64,000 nucleotides of DNA from Dryas octopetala (GCA_963921425.1 OY992834.1:22953923-23017922); one strand, 5' to 3'; positions 25,187 through 36,313 are shown, numbered from the stretch's first letter. The notes: generated by a model from the letters alone, not told the origin. Numbers and translations are program-made.

Positions 25187-25262
25187 GGCTATATTGTGAA
25201 TCGAACATAAGACCTCATGGAACAAACTTCAACTCTCAACCAACTGAACTGACTAGTTTATT
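25187..25262 (-). repeat. tRNA-like A and B boxes, left arm
   Basis: On the minus strand cagttcagttggttgagag (A-box like) is followed about 30 bp later by tatgttcgattc (B-box like). The unit points left, away from the element centre. Confidence 0.5.
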
Positions 25263-26310
25263 TGTCTAATTGGTGAATCAGAACATATTTAATAAGTTTT
25301 TCGTTTGTATACTCTAATAAATTATTAATATGCTTATTAAGTTATTATATAATACTATAATCATATAATGTTAGTAAATAGTAATAGTGTAAATTGTGTA
25401 ATACCATAAATAAAAAACTTTTAAACTTATATACAACATTACAAATTTACAACTATAGTTATTAAAATTATTATAATAAACTTTTATAATACAACTATAA
25501 TTAAAGTTATTAAACCACGATCGTTTATTAATTCAACGATCTGAACAGTTCATTTTATATGTTGATAGTCAAAGATCATCCTTACAAAAAATCGGCCAAA
25601 TTGGAATTCATCTACCCGTTCAAATATTCGATTATCATTAGAAAAACTACGATCATTTATTAATTCGACCACCGTTACTTCACTCTTACATCTCCGATTG
25701 AGCTAATTTTTTGCAAGGATTCTCTTTGAGTGGGGAACTAAAGTTTGAACGGTTCGAATCGTTGAAAACACGATCGATATGTGAGCTTCTACATATAAAT
25801 ACACTTGAAGAGTATAATTCTTATAACTTTCTTGTTGAACCTTGTTGTTTCCATAATTATGAAGACCACAACGTGATTTCAACAATCTGACCCGTTCATT
25901 TTCTATGTTCATAGTCAAAGATCATCCTTACAAAAAATCAGCCAAATACCTATTCGATCATCATTAGAAAAACCACGATTGTTCATTAATTCGACCACCG
26001 TTATGTCACTTTTACATCTCCGATTGAGTTCATTTTTTGCACGAATTATCTTTGAGTGAGGAACTAAAATTTGAACGGTTCGAATCTTAAAAACACAATT
26101 GCATCATTTGTTTATACAAATAAGTAATAAAACATATGTACATTTATGTTTTATTATAGTTGTAATGTTATATATAATTTTAAAAGTTTATTATTTATGG
26201 TATTACACTATTACTAACATAATAGTATTATATAATAACTTAATAAGCATATTAATAATTTATTGAAATAAACAAACGAAAAAGCTATTAGATTCACAAG
26301 CTTGAAAAAT

Positions 26311-26400
26311 AAACTAGTTAGCTCAGTTGGTTAAGAGTTGAAGTTTATTATGTGAGGTCTCATGTTCAAATCACAACATAGACAAAATCCTTTTTTTTTT
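26311..26400 (+). repeat. tRNA-like A and B boxes with T-run end, right arm
   Basis: ttagctcagttggttaag from 26318 matches a tRNA A box closely, and catgttcaaatc ending at 26372 matches a B box. A run of T at 26391-26400 could end Pol III transcription. Together they fit a tRNA-derived SINE head in the right arm. Confidence 0.55.
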
Positions 26401-26409
26401 ATTAAAGAT

Positions 26410-26905
26410 ATATATGTGTCTAAACAGGCTTTGGAACCATTCTGGGCCACCTGTTCGGGCCTAGTCCGGCCCGGCCCTCCAAGTCCACAAGCCAAAGCCC
26501 GATGGGTAGGCCTTGGGCTTGTGTATTAAAGCCCAAGCCCAACCCGGCTCGGCCCGAAAGCCCTATTGGGCTCCTATAATTCAAGCCCGAGCCCGGCCCA
26601 AACCCGAAAAATTTGGGTCGGGCTGGCCCGGCCCAACCCATTGCCGACCCCTACCTGGAAGAATATTTTTTTATTGAAGATATATTGTGTGTAAATGGGC
26701 TTTGGGCCAAGCCTAAGCGGGCCGGGCTTCGGGCGGCCTGTGGGCTTCAAGGGGATGGCCCAAGCCTAGCCCAATGGCTATTCGGGCTGGGCCGGGCCGC
26801 CCAAAATTTCGGGCTAGATCGGGCTTCGGGCCCAATAGGCCGGGCGGGCTTCGAGTGGGCTTCGGGCCTTGGGCTTTTGGGTGACCCTTACTTCCAGGTA
26901 GGTCT
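26410..26905. repeat. GGGCC-rich repeat, two inverted hAT-like ends
   Basis: Dense gcccggccc-type repeats run in opposite orientations in 26420-26640 and 26690-26890. The inner and outer edges carry ccgacccctacctggaag and cccttacttccaggtagg, which are inverted versions of each other. This resembles the ends of plant hAT elements that begin with a run like CAGGGGTCGGCAA. Frames here are repeat readings. Confidence 0.5.
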
Positions 26906-27239
26906 ACCATGTTGATCCTTGCTGCTATTTATTTCCATCTTTTGAAGTGCCTCTGTATATATATGTATTTTTCGAACAGCTGTAGTTTTCTTTTGGGTTG
27001 GTCGTATTGTACATATGTCGAACATCATCTTATGTTCCTCAAGTTTACCTTTCCTAAACTCGTAACCTTGGTGGGTTGGTTTTATTTAAATATATTTAAA
27101 TATTTTATCAACTTATTTTATTTCAGTTGGCACAAAAACTCTGATCCAACCTGTTTTTCTCAAACTCAAAAGGCTTAACTTATTTTGGGAATATTTGGGA
27201 TTATAACAACCAGAAAGTAAAAAAAAAAAAAGGAGAAAA

Positions 27240-28565
27240 AGCTAGTGCAGGAGAAGAACCCTGCAACTTAATAAAGGTGGCCATCGATAGTGAACTCCAT
27301 GAATTTATTTCGAAAGTTCCATCCAATAAGGCCCAACGATCCTAACCATTCAGCTCCTAGTAAGAGGTCGCACCCCACAACCGGTAACAAATAAAATGAA
27401 GCTGTGAGGGAATAGCCCTGTAGAGTGACTGTAAGATTGAGGATTCTGCCCTTGGTAAGCACAAGTTCCCCTGAAGTAGTGGTGAGACTACGAGTGCCCG
27501 AAAAATCAATGGGAACATTTAATTGCTTGGAAACAGATTGGGTGTAAAAAATTAAAGGTAGCCCCAGAATCCACAAAAATAGGAACATGAATTTTACCAA
27601 TGAAGCCTTCAAACCTCATTGTTTGAGGTGTACCTGTGCCGGTCAAAACTTGAATGTGAACACCCGGTTTCGGTGTGGGAATAGCATAATCACGAGATAG
27701 AACACGAGTGGGCACAGTTGGTGGTGATGGACGAGGAAGGTGAACTGTAGGATGAGTGGCATGTGAAGAACCCTTAAAGGATGGTCGGAAAGTAGACTAA
27801 GTCGGTTGTCAACGGCTCGAATATACCTGGGCTCGTAAATGTTAGCAGTCTTAATGGCATCTTAAAGAGTAGCGGGACTGGCTACCAAGACATCCCGCTT
27901 AAGATCCGGTTGGAGTCCGCCGATGAAAACGTAAGTTGAAGCTCTTCAAGAATACTTAGTGAACTGCATTTGGTAATCCTGCAAGGAACCAGTCTGCATG
28001 ATGTGAGACATGTCGACCTTGAATGCCTCATCGTCACCTGCCCGAAATTGCTGCAGAAACAAATGCACAAACAAGCTCTCCAAGAATCGCGTGGGTAGCG
28101 ATGCTCAAAGGATCGCAACCAAAGTGACGCGTCGCTGCTGAGCTGAACAGCAGCCACTGTAACTTTATGCTGTTCTAGAATTTCATAATAATCAAGATAT
28201 CGCTCCACCGAAGCGATCCAAGCTAATGGGTCTTTAGCTCGAGTATCGGAGAACCAAGAAAGTTCAAGTTTGGGTGGGAAATTTCATAAGTGGGGGCTGG
28301 TAGGTACTACAAGGGGTGATAAGGTTGAATTAAGGGGTGGGAGGAAGAAGACAGCAAATATGGAGAGGGTTGAGTCGTAGTGGTGGTGAAGGAAAGTTGT
28401 GGGTAAGTGGGGGCTAATTGAGAAGAAGGGTAGTGTGGCAGGGAAGAAGTGTGGCGGGTGGTGGTGGATAATTAGGAAATAAGGGGTATGTGGGTGGTGG
28501 CGGCTATGTGGGTGGTGTGTATGTGGGTGTGGCTTGGTATGTGAGTTGGTGAGGAAGCGGTGTGA
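27240..28565 (-). pseudogene. Ty3/gypsy relic, gag end and protease
   Basis: Minus-strand pieces run in gypsy order. A gag part (ERYLDYYEILEQHKV, VAAVQLSSDASLWL) is followed by the retroviral-type aspartic protease, split over two frames: FVDSGATFNFLHP holds the catalytic D-S-G, and DLLLGAEWLGSLGLIGWN the C-terminal part. Frameshifts separate gag from protease and divide the protease. Reverse transcriptase and integrase are absent below 27240. The 5' part of the same element lies at 32903-33403, beyond the Harbinger insertion. Confidence 0.85.
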
Positions 28566-29277
28566 GGCCTTCCACAATGGTGAGCTTGAGCTTGAGAGTG
28601 AGAGTGAGAGGAAACTCTCATTTTGTCTACAGTAGGCCGGAGGTATGAGAGTGAGGGTGAGTGAGAGTGGGAGTTGAGAGCTAGGAGAGGGTCCGGCTAA
28701 GAGTGAGAGTGTGTGAGTTTTTAATTTAAGTGGGCCCCACGAAATTTGAAAAGACTATGAAGGGCTTTTGAGAAATTCAAAAAGCTAAAGCTGAGTTCCG
28801 AAATATGAAATAAGGCAGGGGCAATTTGGTACATGCGGAGGGAAGGATTAAAGTGGCCGACAAGCCACTATTCACCACAGCAGCTGTCTGCCACTCGCTG
28901 AGACGCACGCCTATTTCACACAGTTGGCCACGATCTTGTGACCGTTGCAGATCAACGGTCACCAAATAAAGCCCGGTTTTCAATTTAAAAAAAAAAAAGC
29001 CAGCGACATGTGGCAGCATTTGGAGGCTCAGATTAATGTATCCGTTGGAGATCAACGGCTACAATTAATTGACCGTTATAATTTAATTAAAAATACAAAA
29101 AAAATTCGAAAAAATATTTAAAAATTCTGAAAAAATTATAACGGCTATTTCATTACTTTTCCTATAAATTGAGCATTCACACCTCATTTTTTCACACATC
29201 TATCTATCTAATTCATTCATTTAATCAATCTATTCAAATCACCTCACTTTTCCTAGAAAATTCTTTGTTTTCCAATC

Positions 29278-30480
29278 ATGGAAAATGCAAAGAGAAAGAA
29301 TTCGTCCAATGAAGAAGAGGTAGCGCTTGTTGAACCTTGGATGGAAAATTCGGAAGATTGTGAAATCAGATTCAATCAAAGAAACATGAAATTTTGGAAT
29401 AAAGTGTACGATCAATTTATTCGGAGATATCTACTCGCCGTGAGGAATGGGCGACAAATTGGGGCGGTCATGGCTCACTTCAAGAAAATAGGGCAAGCCA
29501 CCTCGAAATATCATAAATGTACCTTGGCGGCCGAACGATCACGCACTAGCGGGCAAAATCAAATTGATACGGTGAGTTTTGTTGATTAAACTCAATATAA
29601 ATGCCCCATTTACTTAATTTTTGCTAGTTAAACTCAAATATTTTTGTTAATTAAATTCACATATTTTCGTTTGATTAATATGTGTGTACTTTATTTCAAA
29701 TTGTGTGTACTTAATTTTTGCTAGTTAAACTCAAATATTTTTGTTAATTAAATTCACATATTTATGTTTGATCAATATGTGTGTACTCTATTTCAAATTG
29801 TGTGTACTTTATTTTTGCTAGTTAAACTCAAATATTTTTGTTAATTAAATTCACATATTTATGTTTGATGAATATGTGTGTACTCTATTTCAAATTGTGT
29901 GTACTTTATTTTTGCTAGTTAAACTCAAATATTAGTGATAATTAAATTCACATATTTATGTTTGATCAATATGTGTGTAATTCCTTTCAAATTGTGTATA
30001 CTTTATTTTTGCTAATTAAACTCAAACATTTTTGTTAATTAAACTCAAACATTTTTGTTACTTAAATTCAAATATTTAAGTACCATTTATAATTCATTAA
30101 TTTGTTTTCATATTACTAGGTGAGCTTTGTCAACGCACGATACCAAGCAACAAACTCGGGAAACCGTCCTTTTGCTTGGCACCATTGTTTTGCTAAGATG
30201 CAACACTTTGGGAAGTGGCAACATGCACAAACCGACACCCCCACTGATGCCAATACCAAAGCTGAAGCGGTTCAATTGAGCGCGGATGAGGATGCCCCGG
30301 CCTTTCAACCACTTAGCGGTAGTCGCCTGAGGCGGCAGAAACAACTCCAAGAGGGCCAAACAAGTTGATACTAGCGATGATGACCTTGCCGATAGTATCA
30401 GGTTTTTTTGCTAAGGGCAGAAGGACATAGCTGCTTTACACGACCGATTGATCAAAGAGCACACTGATTTCAAACAAAAG
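29278..30480 (+). pseudogene. Harbinger ORF1, Myb/SANT-like protein, broken
   Basis: PIF/Harbinger elements need a second protein with a Myb/SANT-like domain that helps the transposase enter the nucleus and bind the ends. Exon 1 (29278 to the GT donor at 29575) has the trihelix-like residues EPWMENSEDCE, FWNKVYDQFIRRYL and VMAHFKKIGQATSKYHKCT. An intron of about 545 bp made of tandem repeats follows, with an acceptor before 30120. Exon 2 reads VSFVNARYQATNSGNRPF, AWHHCFAKMQHFGKW. A frameshift near 30325 moves the reading to NNSKRAKQVDTSDDDLAD, and in-frame stops near 30412 and 30555 follow. Plant genome annotations often mislabel such proteins as glutathione transferase-like. Confidence 0.8.
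29610..30110 (+). repeat. Tandem repeat of ~97 bp in the ORF1 intron
   Basis: ttgctagttaaactcaaat starts near 29621, 29718, 29815, 29913 and (as ttgctaattaaactcaaac) near 30008. The units are AT-rich and contain tttgttaattaaattcacat. The array makes up almost the whole intron. Confidence 0.8.
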
Positions 30481-30991
30481 CAGCAAGATTATGAGGTCAT
30501 GGGCAAGGACCCCACCACCATGCATGGAGAACAACGAGCATTTTGGGAGGTATGACAGCATGAAATTTTGGCGAGATGGAATGCAAATGCTGCTAACGAG
30601 GCCAATCAGGGCACGTCAAGCTCGGAAGGGTACTTCCCCAACACTGACTTTTCACAATATGACTAATGTGTCATTGTTTTTCCAACTATGTCTATCGTGT
30701 ACTTTATGTATGCATTTTATTATGAATTAAAATAAAATACTCTATTATTAAATATGTCTCGGATTCATTTACTTTTCCAAGATGATAAGATAGCCTATTA
30801 TGACTGATGATAAGATTCTGATTCGTTTAACTTTCCAAGATGATAAGATTCTGATTTGTTTAACTTTTCAAGATGATAAGATTCTGATTCATTTACATTA
30901 TCACACCTAGTCTATAAATTTCACAATGTCTAACTTCACCAATTCACCCTGTTTAGTAATCGCAGAAAATTTGTTTACACTCTGCTTCAAG

Positions 30992-32315
30992 ATGTCTACC
31001 CCCAACGATTATGATTCAGATGAAGAGATGTTTCAGGCACAACTAGACATATACGATGACCAGCTCGCAAATATGACGGCGTGTGCCATGGCTGCTTACC
31101 GATACACAACAAAGTCAAAGAAGGCCAATACATGGAGGCACATCCCAACCACGACGATATATCCCTCGAGACCGACAACTAGGTCATGGTCTTATTATGA
31201 GCAACTATTTCGACCCTGGAGCAAGATATACTGAAGAGATGTTTCGACGACGCTATTGGATGAAGAAATCATTGTTCCTAAAGATGATGCAAGATGTGTG
31301 CAACAAAGATGTCTACTTCCAACAAAGACAAGACCCTGCTGGAAGATGGGGCTGCACGCCAGAGCAAAAGCTGACTTCGGTCATAAGAATGCTCTTCGCT
31401 GGGTACTCGGCTGATGCCCCAGACGAGGGCTTCCAAATTGCCCAAACCACAGTGCTGGAGTCATTCGAGAAGTTCATAAGAGTTATTCCGGAGGTGTACG
31501 GAGCGGAATACCTCCGCACACCAACAGTGGCTGATCTCCAACGGCTATTGCGAAAGGCTAAAAAAAGAGGATTCCCAGGTATGCTAGGGAGTCTAGATTG
31601 CATGCATTGGGAATGGAAAAATTGTCCAGTAGGACAACAAGGGGCATATCAAGGCCATTATCACACCCCAACTGTGATATTAGAGGCAGTTGCTAGGTAC
31701 GACACGTGGATTTGGCATGCCAATTTTGGTTTTCTAGGGAGCAACAATGACATCAACGTATTGGATGACTCACACCTTTTTGATGATGAGGAGCAGATGC
31801 GAAACCATCAGATCAAGTATAAGGTTAATGGAAATGACTACACAATGGGGTATTATCTAGTGGACCGGATCTACTCCAAATGGGCCACGCTTATACAAAC
31901 AATAACGAATCCGGTAGGAGAGGTAAGTCAGCTATTTGCAAGATATCAAGAATCCTACCGGAAAGATGTCGAGAGGGCGTTCGGGATTCTGAGGGCTAGA
32001 TAGGAGATTCTAAAAAAGCCCGCCAGAGGATGGAAAGCCAATGATATGGGCTATATTATGAAGACATGCATAATTTTGCACAACATGATCATTGAGGACG
32101 AGCGTCCAAAGAACGAGGACGATGAATCGGACGATGACATTAACCACGTTCAGGAAAGGATCTCCCGGGCTGTGGCACGGTATGACACTGAACCATATGA
32201 TGGAGGCCAAAGTTATCAGCCAATTCTTTTAGAGCAACGGCTTTCCCGAGTTAGGTTGATATGGTCAACAACACTCCACCAGCAACTGAAGAATGATCTG
32301 GTCCAGCATCTTTAG
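30992..32315 (+). pseudogene. Harbinger DDE transposase (HARBI1-like nuclease), two lesions
   Basis: The transposase cuts and rejoins DNA using a DDE triad. Start: MSTPNDYDSDEEMFQAQL in one frame, a shift near 31140, then GTSQPRRYIPRDRQLGH and YTEEMFRRRYWMKKSLFL. Triad candidates are D in GSLDCMHWEWKNCP, D in SNNDINVLDDS and E in KDVERAFGILRAR. The order and spacing are normal for the plant family. A TAG at 32001-32003 interrupts the frame right after LRAR. The same frame resumes with ANDMGYIMKTCIILHNMIIE, the usual C-terminal signature, and ends at 32315. With only one frameshift and one nonsense codon, the gene probably died recently. Confidence 0.88.
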
Positions 32316-32902
32316 ACGCGAGAAGGAAGTCGTGGCCAAGCACGACGCCGACGCCGGCGATGAACGCCGAAATGTTGAGGATGTCTCCAATACCATTGTG
32401 TGTTTGTTTGTGTTTGTGTTTGTGGCTGTCGTTTTGTATTTGTTTATGTTTGTTTTTTGTTTTATTTGTTTATGTTTATTTGTGTTTGTTTGTGTTTGTC
32501 TTAAATTTTCTTGTTTTATGTTGGTGAAATGAAATAAAGGTATTGAAATAAAGGTATTGGTGGAGACAAAATATAGAATTTATATTTTAGGTAATAAAAT
32601 TATAAATCCAAATATAGTCAATATTGACCTTATATTAAAGATCTCTTTAAAATAAAACTAATGGTATAGTTTTTATAAATATTTAAGCTATAAATTATAA
32701 CTTAACTATAACTTAATCTAACTTAGGCTTAATTTAATTAGATACAATTACATTACTCTCAGCTCTTACTCTCAGTACCACTGCAGCTTCAGCACATATC
32801 ACTCTCACTCTCAGGACAAAAAATCACTTTTTCAGGCTAAAAAATCACTTTTCAGACCATGTCTTACTCTCACTCTCACTTTCACCACTGTGGATGGCCT
32901 GA

Positions 32903-33403
32903 GAGAGAGGGGGAAAGTTGGGGTCCAAAATCAGTGAGCTTCTGGAGGGTGGTGGGCGATTTCCGACGGCGGGTGACGAAATCGAACCGAACAAGGGTGG
33001 AAAAGAGGGCGCAGCAGGAATATGCATTGGGTGGGTTAGGGAAACTTGAGTGAGGGACACAAGGGAGAGTGAGGTGGGGGGGGTGGTGGTACGTGGTGAG
33101 TGGGTTTTGGGAAGTGGAGGAGGCGATTTCGGTATGGTGCAATGGGGCAATGGACGTTGGAGGTTGATGGAGGTGGCAGTTGAGAATTAAAAGAGGTTTG
33201 GAGGTTTCTTTGGGAAAGGGTAAGAGAGTCAAGGGTGCGTTGCATATTTGCTAAAGAGGTTTGCTGGTGCTCAAGCTTTCCCAAAAGATCATGATTTGAT
33301 CTTGAACAGAGTCAGAGTAGGTGACTGACACTGATGGGGTGGGGTCTACCGCCGCAGTGGTGGGCTGTTTCCCTCCAATGAGCCGTGGCTCTAATACCAA
33401 AAT
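32903..33403 (-). pseudogene. Ty3/gypsy relic, primer site and gag start
   Basis: On the minus strand TGGTATTAGAGCC (33387-33399) matches an initiator-tRNA primer-binding site. Downstream an ATG at 33284 begins MGKLEHQQTSLANMQRTL, a coiled-coil-like gag start, then a proline/histidine-rich linker. The reading continues on the far side of the Harbinger element (28565 downward), so one gag gene was cut in two. Confidence 0.75.
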
Positions 33404-33448
33404 GTTGGGATCAGATAATACAAAGAAAAATAAAGCGATGGAATAAAA

Positions 33449-34429
33449 GGACCCGGATCCTCTACCAGTTTGATTGGTACCAGATTTGTACCAGACTTTT
33501 AATCTCAGTCTTCAAATATTCTTATGTGGCTAAGATCTTGCCACATCTACAAACCTTACATTTTTCCTCAAATAATATTTATAAAAATTAAAAAAACAAA
33601 CAAAAAAAATCTATGAGCCACTGCCCACCACACCTCACGCCACCTACCTCCCCTTCCCTTCGTCCCGACCTCCCTCCTACCACCCACCCCACCTCCTTCC
33701 CTTTCTTTCTCTTTCTTTTCTTCTCTGCCTCTGTACACTCTCATCCCTAAAAGACCCAGATTACACATACCCACTCCAAAGTTGCAATCAGACCCACCTC
33801 AATTCCAAAGCCAAACCCCCCAAATGAATTTTTTTTAGAAATTTAAAGAAAAACAGAGTTATACCAGCTAAAGAAAGGCTGGGGCAAAAGCTGATGGTGC
33901 GACTGAACATGAGCATCTTGGTGGATTGCTTGAGCGGGCGGTCAGCGACGTTTTTCCACGCAACGCCGCCAACGGCGAAAGCCCAAGTGAGAAGAACAAG
34001 ACAGAGAAAGGCGATTGAAAGAGAGAGGAGTCCAACATAGCCATGATCAACAAGGTTTGAGGACTCAAGAAAAGCAGGGAGAGTAAACACCCACCAGCTT
34101 GTGTTTGTTTGGGTAACAAAACCCACTTCCATTCTCAACTACTACTTGAGAGACAAAAGGGAGAGGAATAGAGAGAATGAAATCAGTGTGTCTCTATATG
34201 TTTTGGGTGGTCGGGAGGAAGGGGAGGGGAGGTAGGTGGCATGAGGTATGGTGGGCAGTGGCTGATAGATTTTTTTAATTTGTTTTTTTAATTTTTATAA
34301 ATATTATTTTTGGGAAAATATAAGTTTGTAGATGTGGCAAGATCTTAGCCACAGAAGAATATTTGAAGGCTGAGATTAAAAGTCTGGTACAAATATGGTA
34401 CCAATCAAACTAGTAGAGGATCCAAGTCC
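33449..34429. mobile_element. Pack-MULE, 981 bp, perfect 9-bp target duplication
   Basis: Mutator-like elements have long TIRs and 9-bp target duplications. GGAATAAAA occurs at 33440-33448 and 34430-34438. The TIRs are about 220 bp each: left ggacccggatcctctaccag, right (minus strand) ggacttggatcctctactag, both running through cagccactgcccacca or gagccactgcccacca. The interior has no transposase but carries a host gene fragment (CYP78A), which makes this a Pack-MULE. It sits inside a gypsy LTR. Confidence 0.93.
33788..34138 (-). pseudogene. Captured CYP78A cytochrome P450 fragments
   Basis: CYP78A enzymes are ER-membrane P450s acting in organ size and plastochron control. The open frame starts MRMEVGFVTQ (the second M, 34132, is the likely original start) and reads TSWWVFTLPAFL, then a membrane anchor, then LLTWAFAVGGVAWKN, all hallmark CYP78A N-terminal features. 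At residue 64 it jumps to ADRPLKQSTKMLMFSR, which in the family lies roughly 70-80 residues further on, past the proline-rich hinge. Two pieces of one exon are thus fused in frame. After about residue 82 the match fades. The heme-binding region is absent, so no enzyme activity is possible. The frame stays open for 116 codons. Confidence 0.85.
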
Positions 34430-34643
34430 GGAATAAAAATACTGACTTGTTTTTTTATTCATGATAAAGGCCCTAAGGCTTACAAATGTCACTTTAAAGA
34501 GTAGCTAGGATAGTAAAGAGATCACCACCTTACACGTGTTCCATAATCCAAAGGTGTAGTAAATTAAAGACATAAAGGCTTAAATATAACCTAAGATAGC
34601 AGACTTACATATAGAATAGCAGAGTTAGACTCATCAATCTATA

Positions 34644-35278
34644 CAGGGCCGGTCCAAGGATTTAGATGGCCCTAGGCAAGAAAAAAATTTGAGGCCCTTT
34701 CCCCATTCAATAACTAAAATTAATTGACTAAAAATCAATAAGCAATTTCTAACTTGATACCCATCAATTTAGTAAGAGAAATTAAAAAAATAGAATTGAT
34801 TTGAATTAATTGAGAATCTTTAAGTAAACAAAAGCTGGAGTCAGTTTTAAAGGTAACTAATATATGTAGAAAGCTTTAGGCTGCAAGTAGCAAGCTTCTT
34901 GGCAATCTATATTCCAAATTCTCTACTAACAAACCTTTGTTACCAAATTAGAGAGCTTCTTTACTCCTTGATATTAATTAAAGGAGATAAAGTGTAAAGC
35001 AACCAAGAGGAATAGTCGAATGGATAAAGGAGGTCATGTACTATGAGACTTATGAGACTGAGAGTGATGAAGAGGAATGAATAATTGACAAGGAATAGTT
35101 AGAGAAGAAAAATGATTAGAGGAATAGTCAATGGATGAAGGAGGCCTAAACTAAAAGTATGAATAGTCAAAAAGGTTTTTTTTTTTTTTTAATTAAGCCC
35201 AACTTAGAAGTTGGAGGCCCTTTGGGTGGGTGGGCCCTAGCCGGTTGCCTAGCTCACCTACCCTTAGGGCCAGCCCTG
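34644..35278. mobile_element. Non-autonomous hAT element, 635 bp
   Basis: The left end CAGGGCCGGTCC pairs with CAGGGCTGGCCC on the minus strand at the right end. The flanks aatctata (34636-34643) and aaactata (35279-35286) match at 7 of 8 bases, as for an 8-bp hAT duplication. The subterminal regions share tagggccc-type motifs. No transposase is encoded. Confidence 0.85.
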
Positions 35279-35286
35279 AAACTATA

Positions 35287-35762
35287 CCAACCCCTTCTTC
35301 TAAACTATAAACCATCGAAGGGAAAAAAAAAAAAAAAAAAAAAAAAAACTTCACGTCATAGACAAGAAAAAAGAAAAAGAAAAAAGTGGTGGTTTTTTTT
35401 TATTATTTTTTTGCCATATGGCTATTTTTTATAAGCTAAGTTTATGCCAGCAATGTGCCACATCAGTATTTAACGACCTTTTTAAAGGAGGGTTTAACGA
35501 AGGTACTTATTTGCTAAAAAATTAAAGTAGAAGTATGCGTAAGTCAAAAATTAAACTTGAGGTACTAACTTGCAATACGAAATATACTTGAGGTGCTAAA
35601 TTGTTGTCTGTCCTAAAACAAACAACTAACTTGTATATGAACCAAACCAAACCAAACATAGTCATTTTCTATGTTTCATTTGGAATTCCAAACTAATAAC
35701 ATACTCTCTAATCTTCTATGTACCTCACTCTCCTTTTTTAAATTCCTACATTATTCCACCAC
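35287..35762. other. No gene; A-rich run and a solitary element end
   Basis: An A run of about 28 bases occupies 35321-35348. The stretch 35460-35620 (aacttgaggtactaacttgc and related phrases) resembles one end of a Mutator-like element without a partner. The region ends at the pectin methylesterase relic. Confidence 0.4.
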
Positions 35763-36313
35763 ATTTTCTATGCCATCATTCTTCTTCTTCTCCTAAATTC
35801 AACCCAAACACAATGCCACACCAAGGGAATCCGACCTGGGAATTCAGTAGCTGGAAAAGTACACTTAACCAAGAACATGACTCGAGCCCAATTCTCAAAA
35901 CAACAATTTATGAAGTGGGTCAAGTTTGTTGGGAGCCTCAAACACTCTGTTTTCAAGGCAGCAAAGAACAAGCTCTTCTCTTCTTACACTCTCCATGTGA
36001 CCAAGAACCCTGCAGCTGGAGACTTCACAACCATTCAGGACGCCATTGACTCTCTCCCATTCATCAATCTTGTCAGAGTCGTCATCAAAAGTCCATGCAG
36101 GAGTCTACGTGAGTAGTGCTTCTGGGGTTATATGCATGTTTGATCTGTAATCTATTTTAATTTCCTTAATTGCTATATTATGCTTCTTCTGCAATTTTGG
36201 TACAGTGTTGTTCAGATGTGATTCTGATATATATTTGTTTGTTGTTGTGTCTTTTTCCTTGTGCTCTATGAGTTGGTTCTTTTTTTTTTTTTGAGATAAA
36301 GGAGGCTAGACAT

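Larger units (their letters stand above)
25165..26400. mobile_element. Inverted-repeat element with tRNA-like boxes in both arms
   Basis: The left arm (about 25165-25440) and right arm (about 26130-26400) are inverted copies. They share ttggttaagagttgaagttt, the gaggtct...tgttc stretch, and a long AT-rich tail (ttattaatatgcttattaag). Each arm carries tRNA-like A and B boxes pointing outward. The centre (25515-26100) is about 1.6 copies of the 351-bp unit seen at the window start. No transposase is encoded. I do not recognise the family. Confidence 0.55.
28566..32899 (+). mobile_element. PIF/Harbinger DNA transposon, 4334 bp
   Basis: The left end GGCCTTCCACAATGGTGA at 28566 pairs with the minus-strand right end GGCCATCCACAGTGGTGA at 32899. 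The flanks are TGA (28563-28565) and TGA (32900-32902), a 3-bp target duplication as in this superfamily. Behind both ends are gagagtgaga-rich subterminal stretches. Inside are both family genes in the same direction: a Myb/SANT-like ORF1 and a DDE transposase. The element splits the gag of a gypsy relic. Both genes carry breaks, so it is probably not autonomous now. Confidence 0.92.
33403..34643 (-). repeat. Gypsy LTR, split by a Pack-MULE
   Basis: Just outside the primer site the sequence tgttggg at 33403 fits the inner LTR edge (CA on the minus strand). LTR sequence continues at 34439-34643 on the far side of the 981-bp insertion. Its outer edge is unclear because a hAT element adjoins at 34644. 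Confidence 0.5.

Noticed and set aside
26420..26915. Glycine/proline-rich frames on both strands
   Set aside because: They follow the GGGCC repeat of hAT-like ends and mirror each other.
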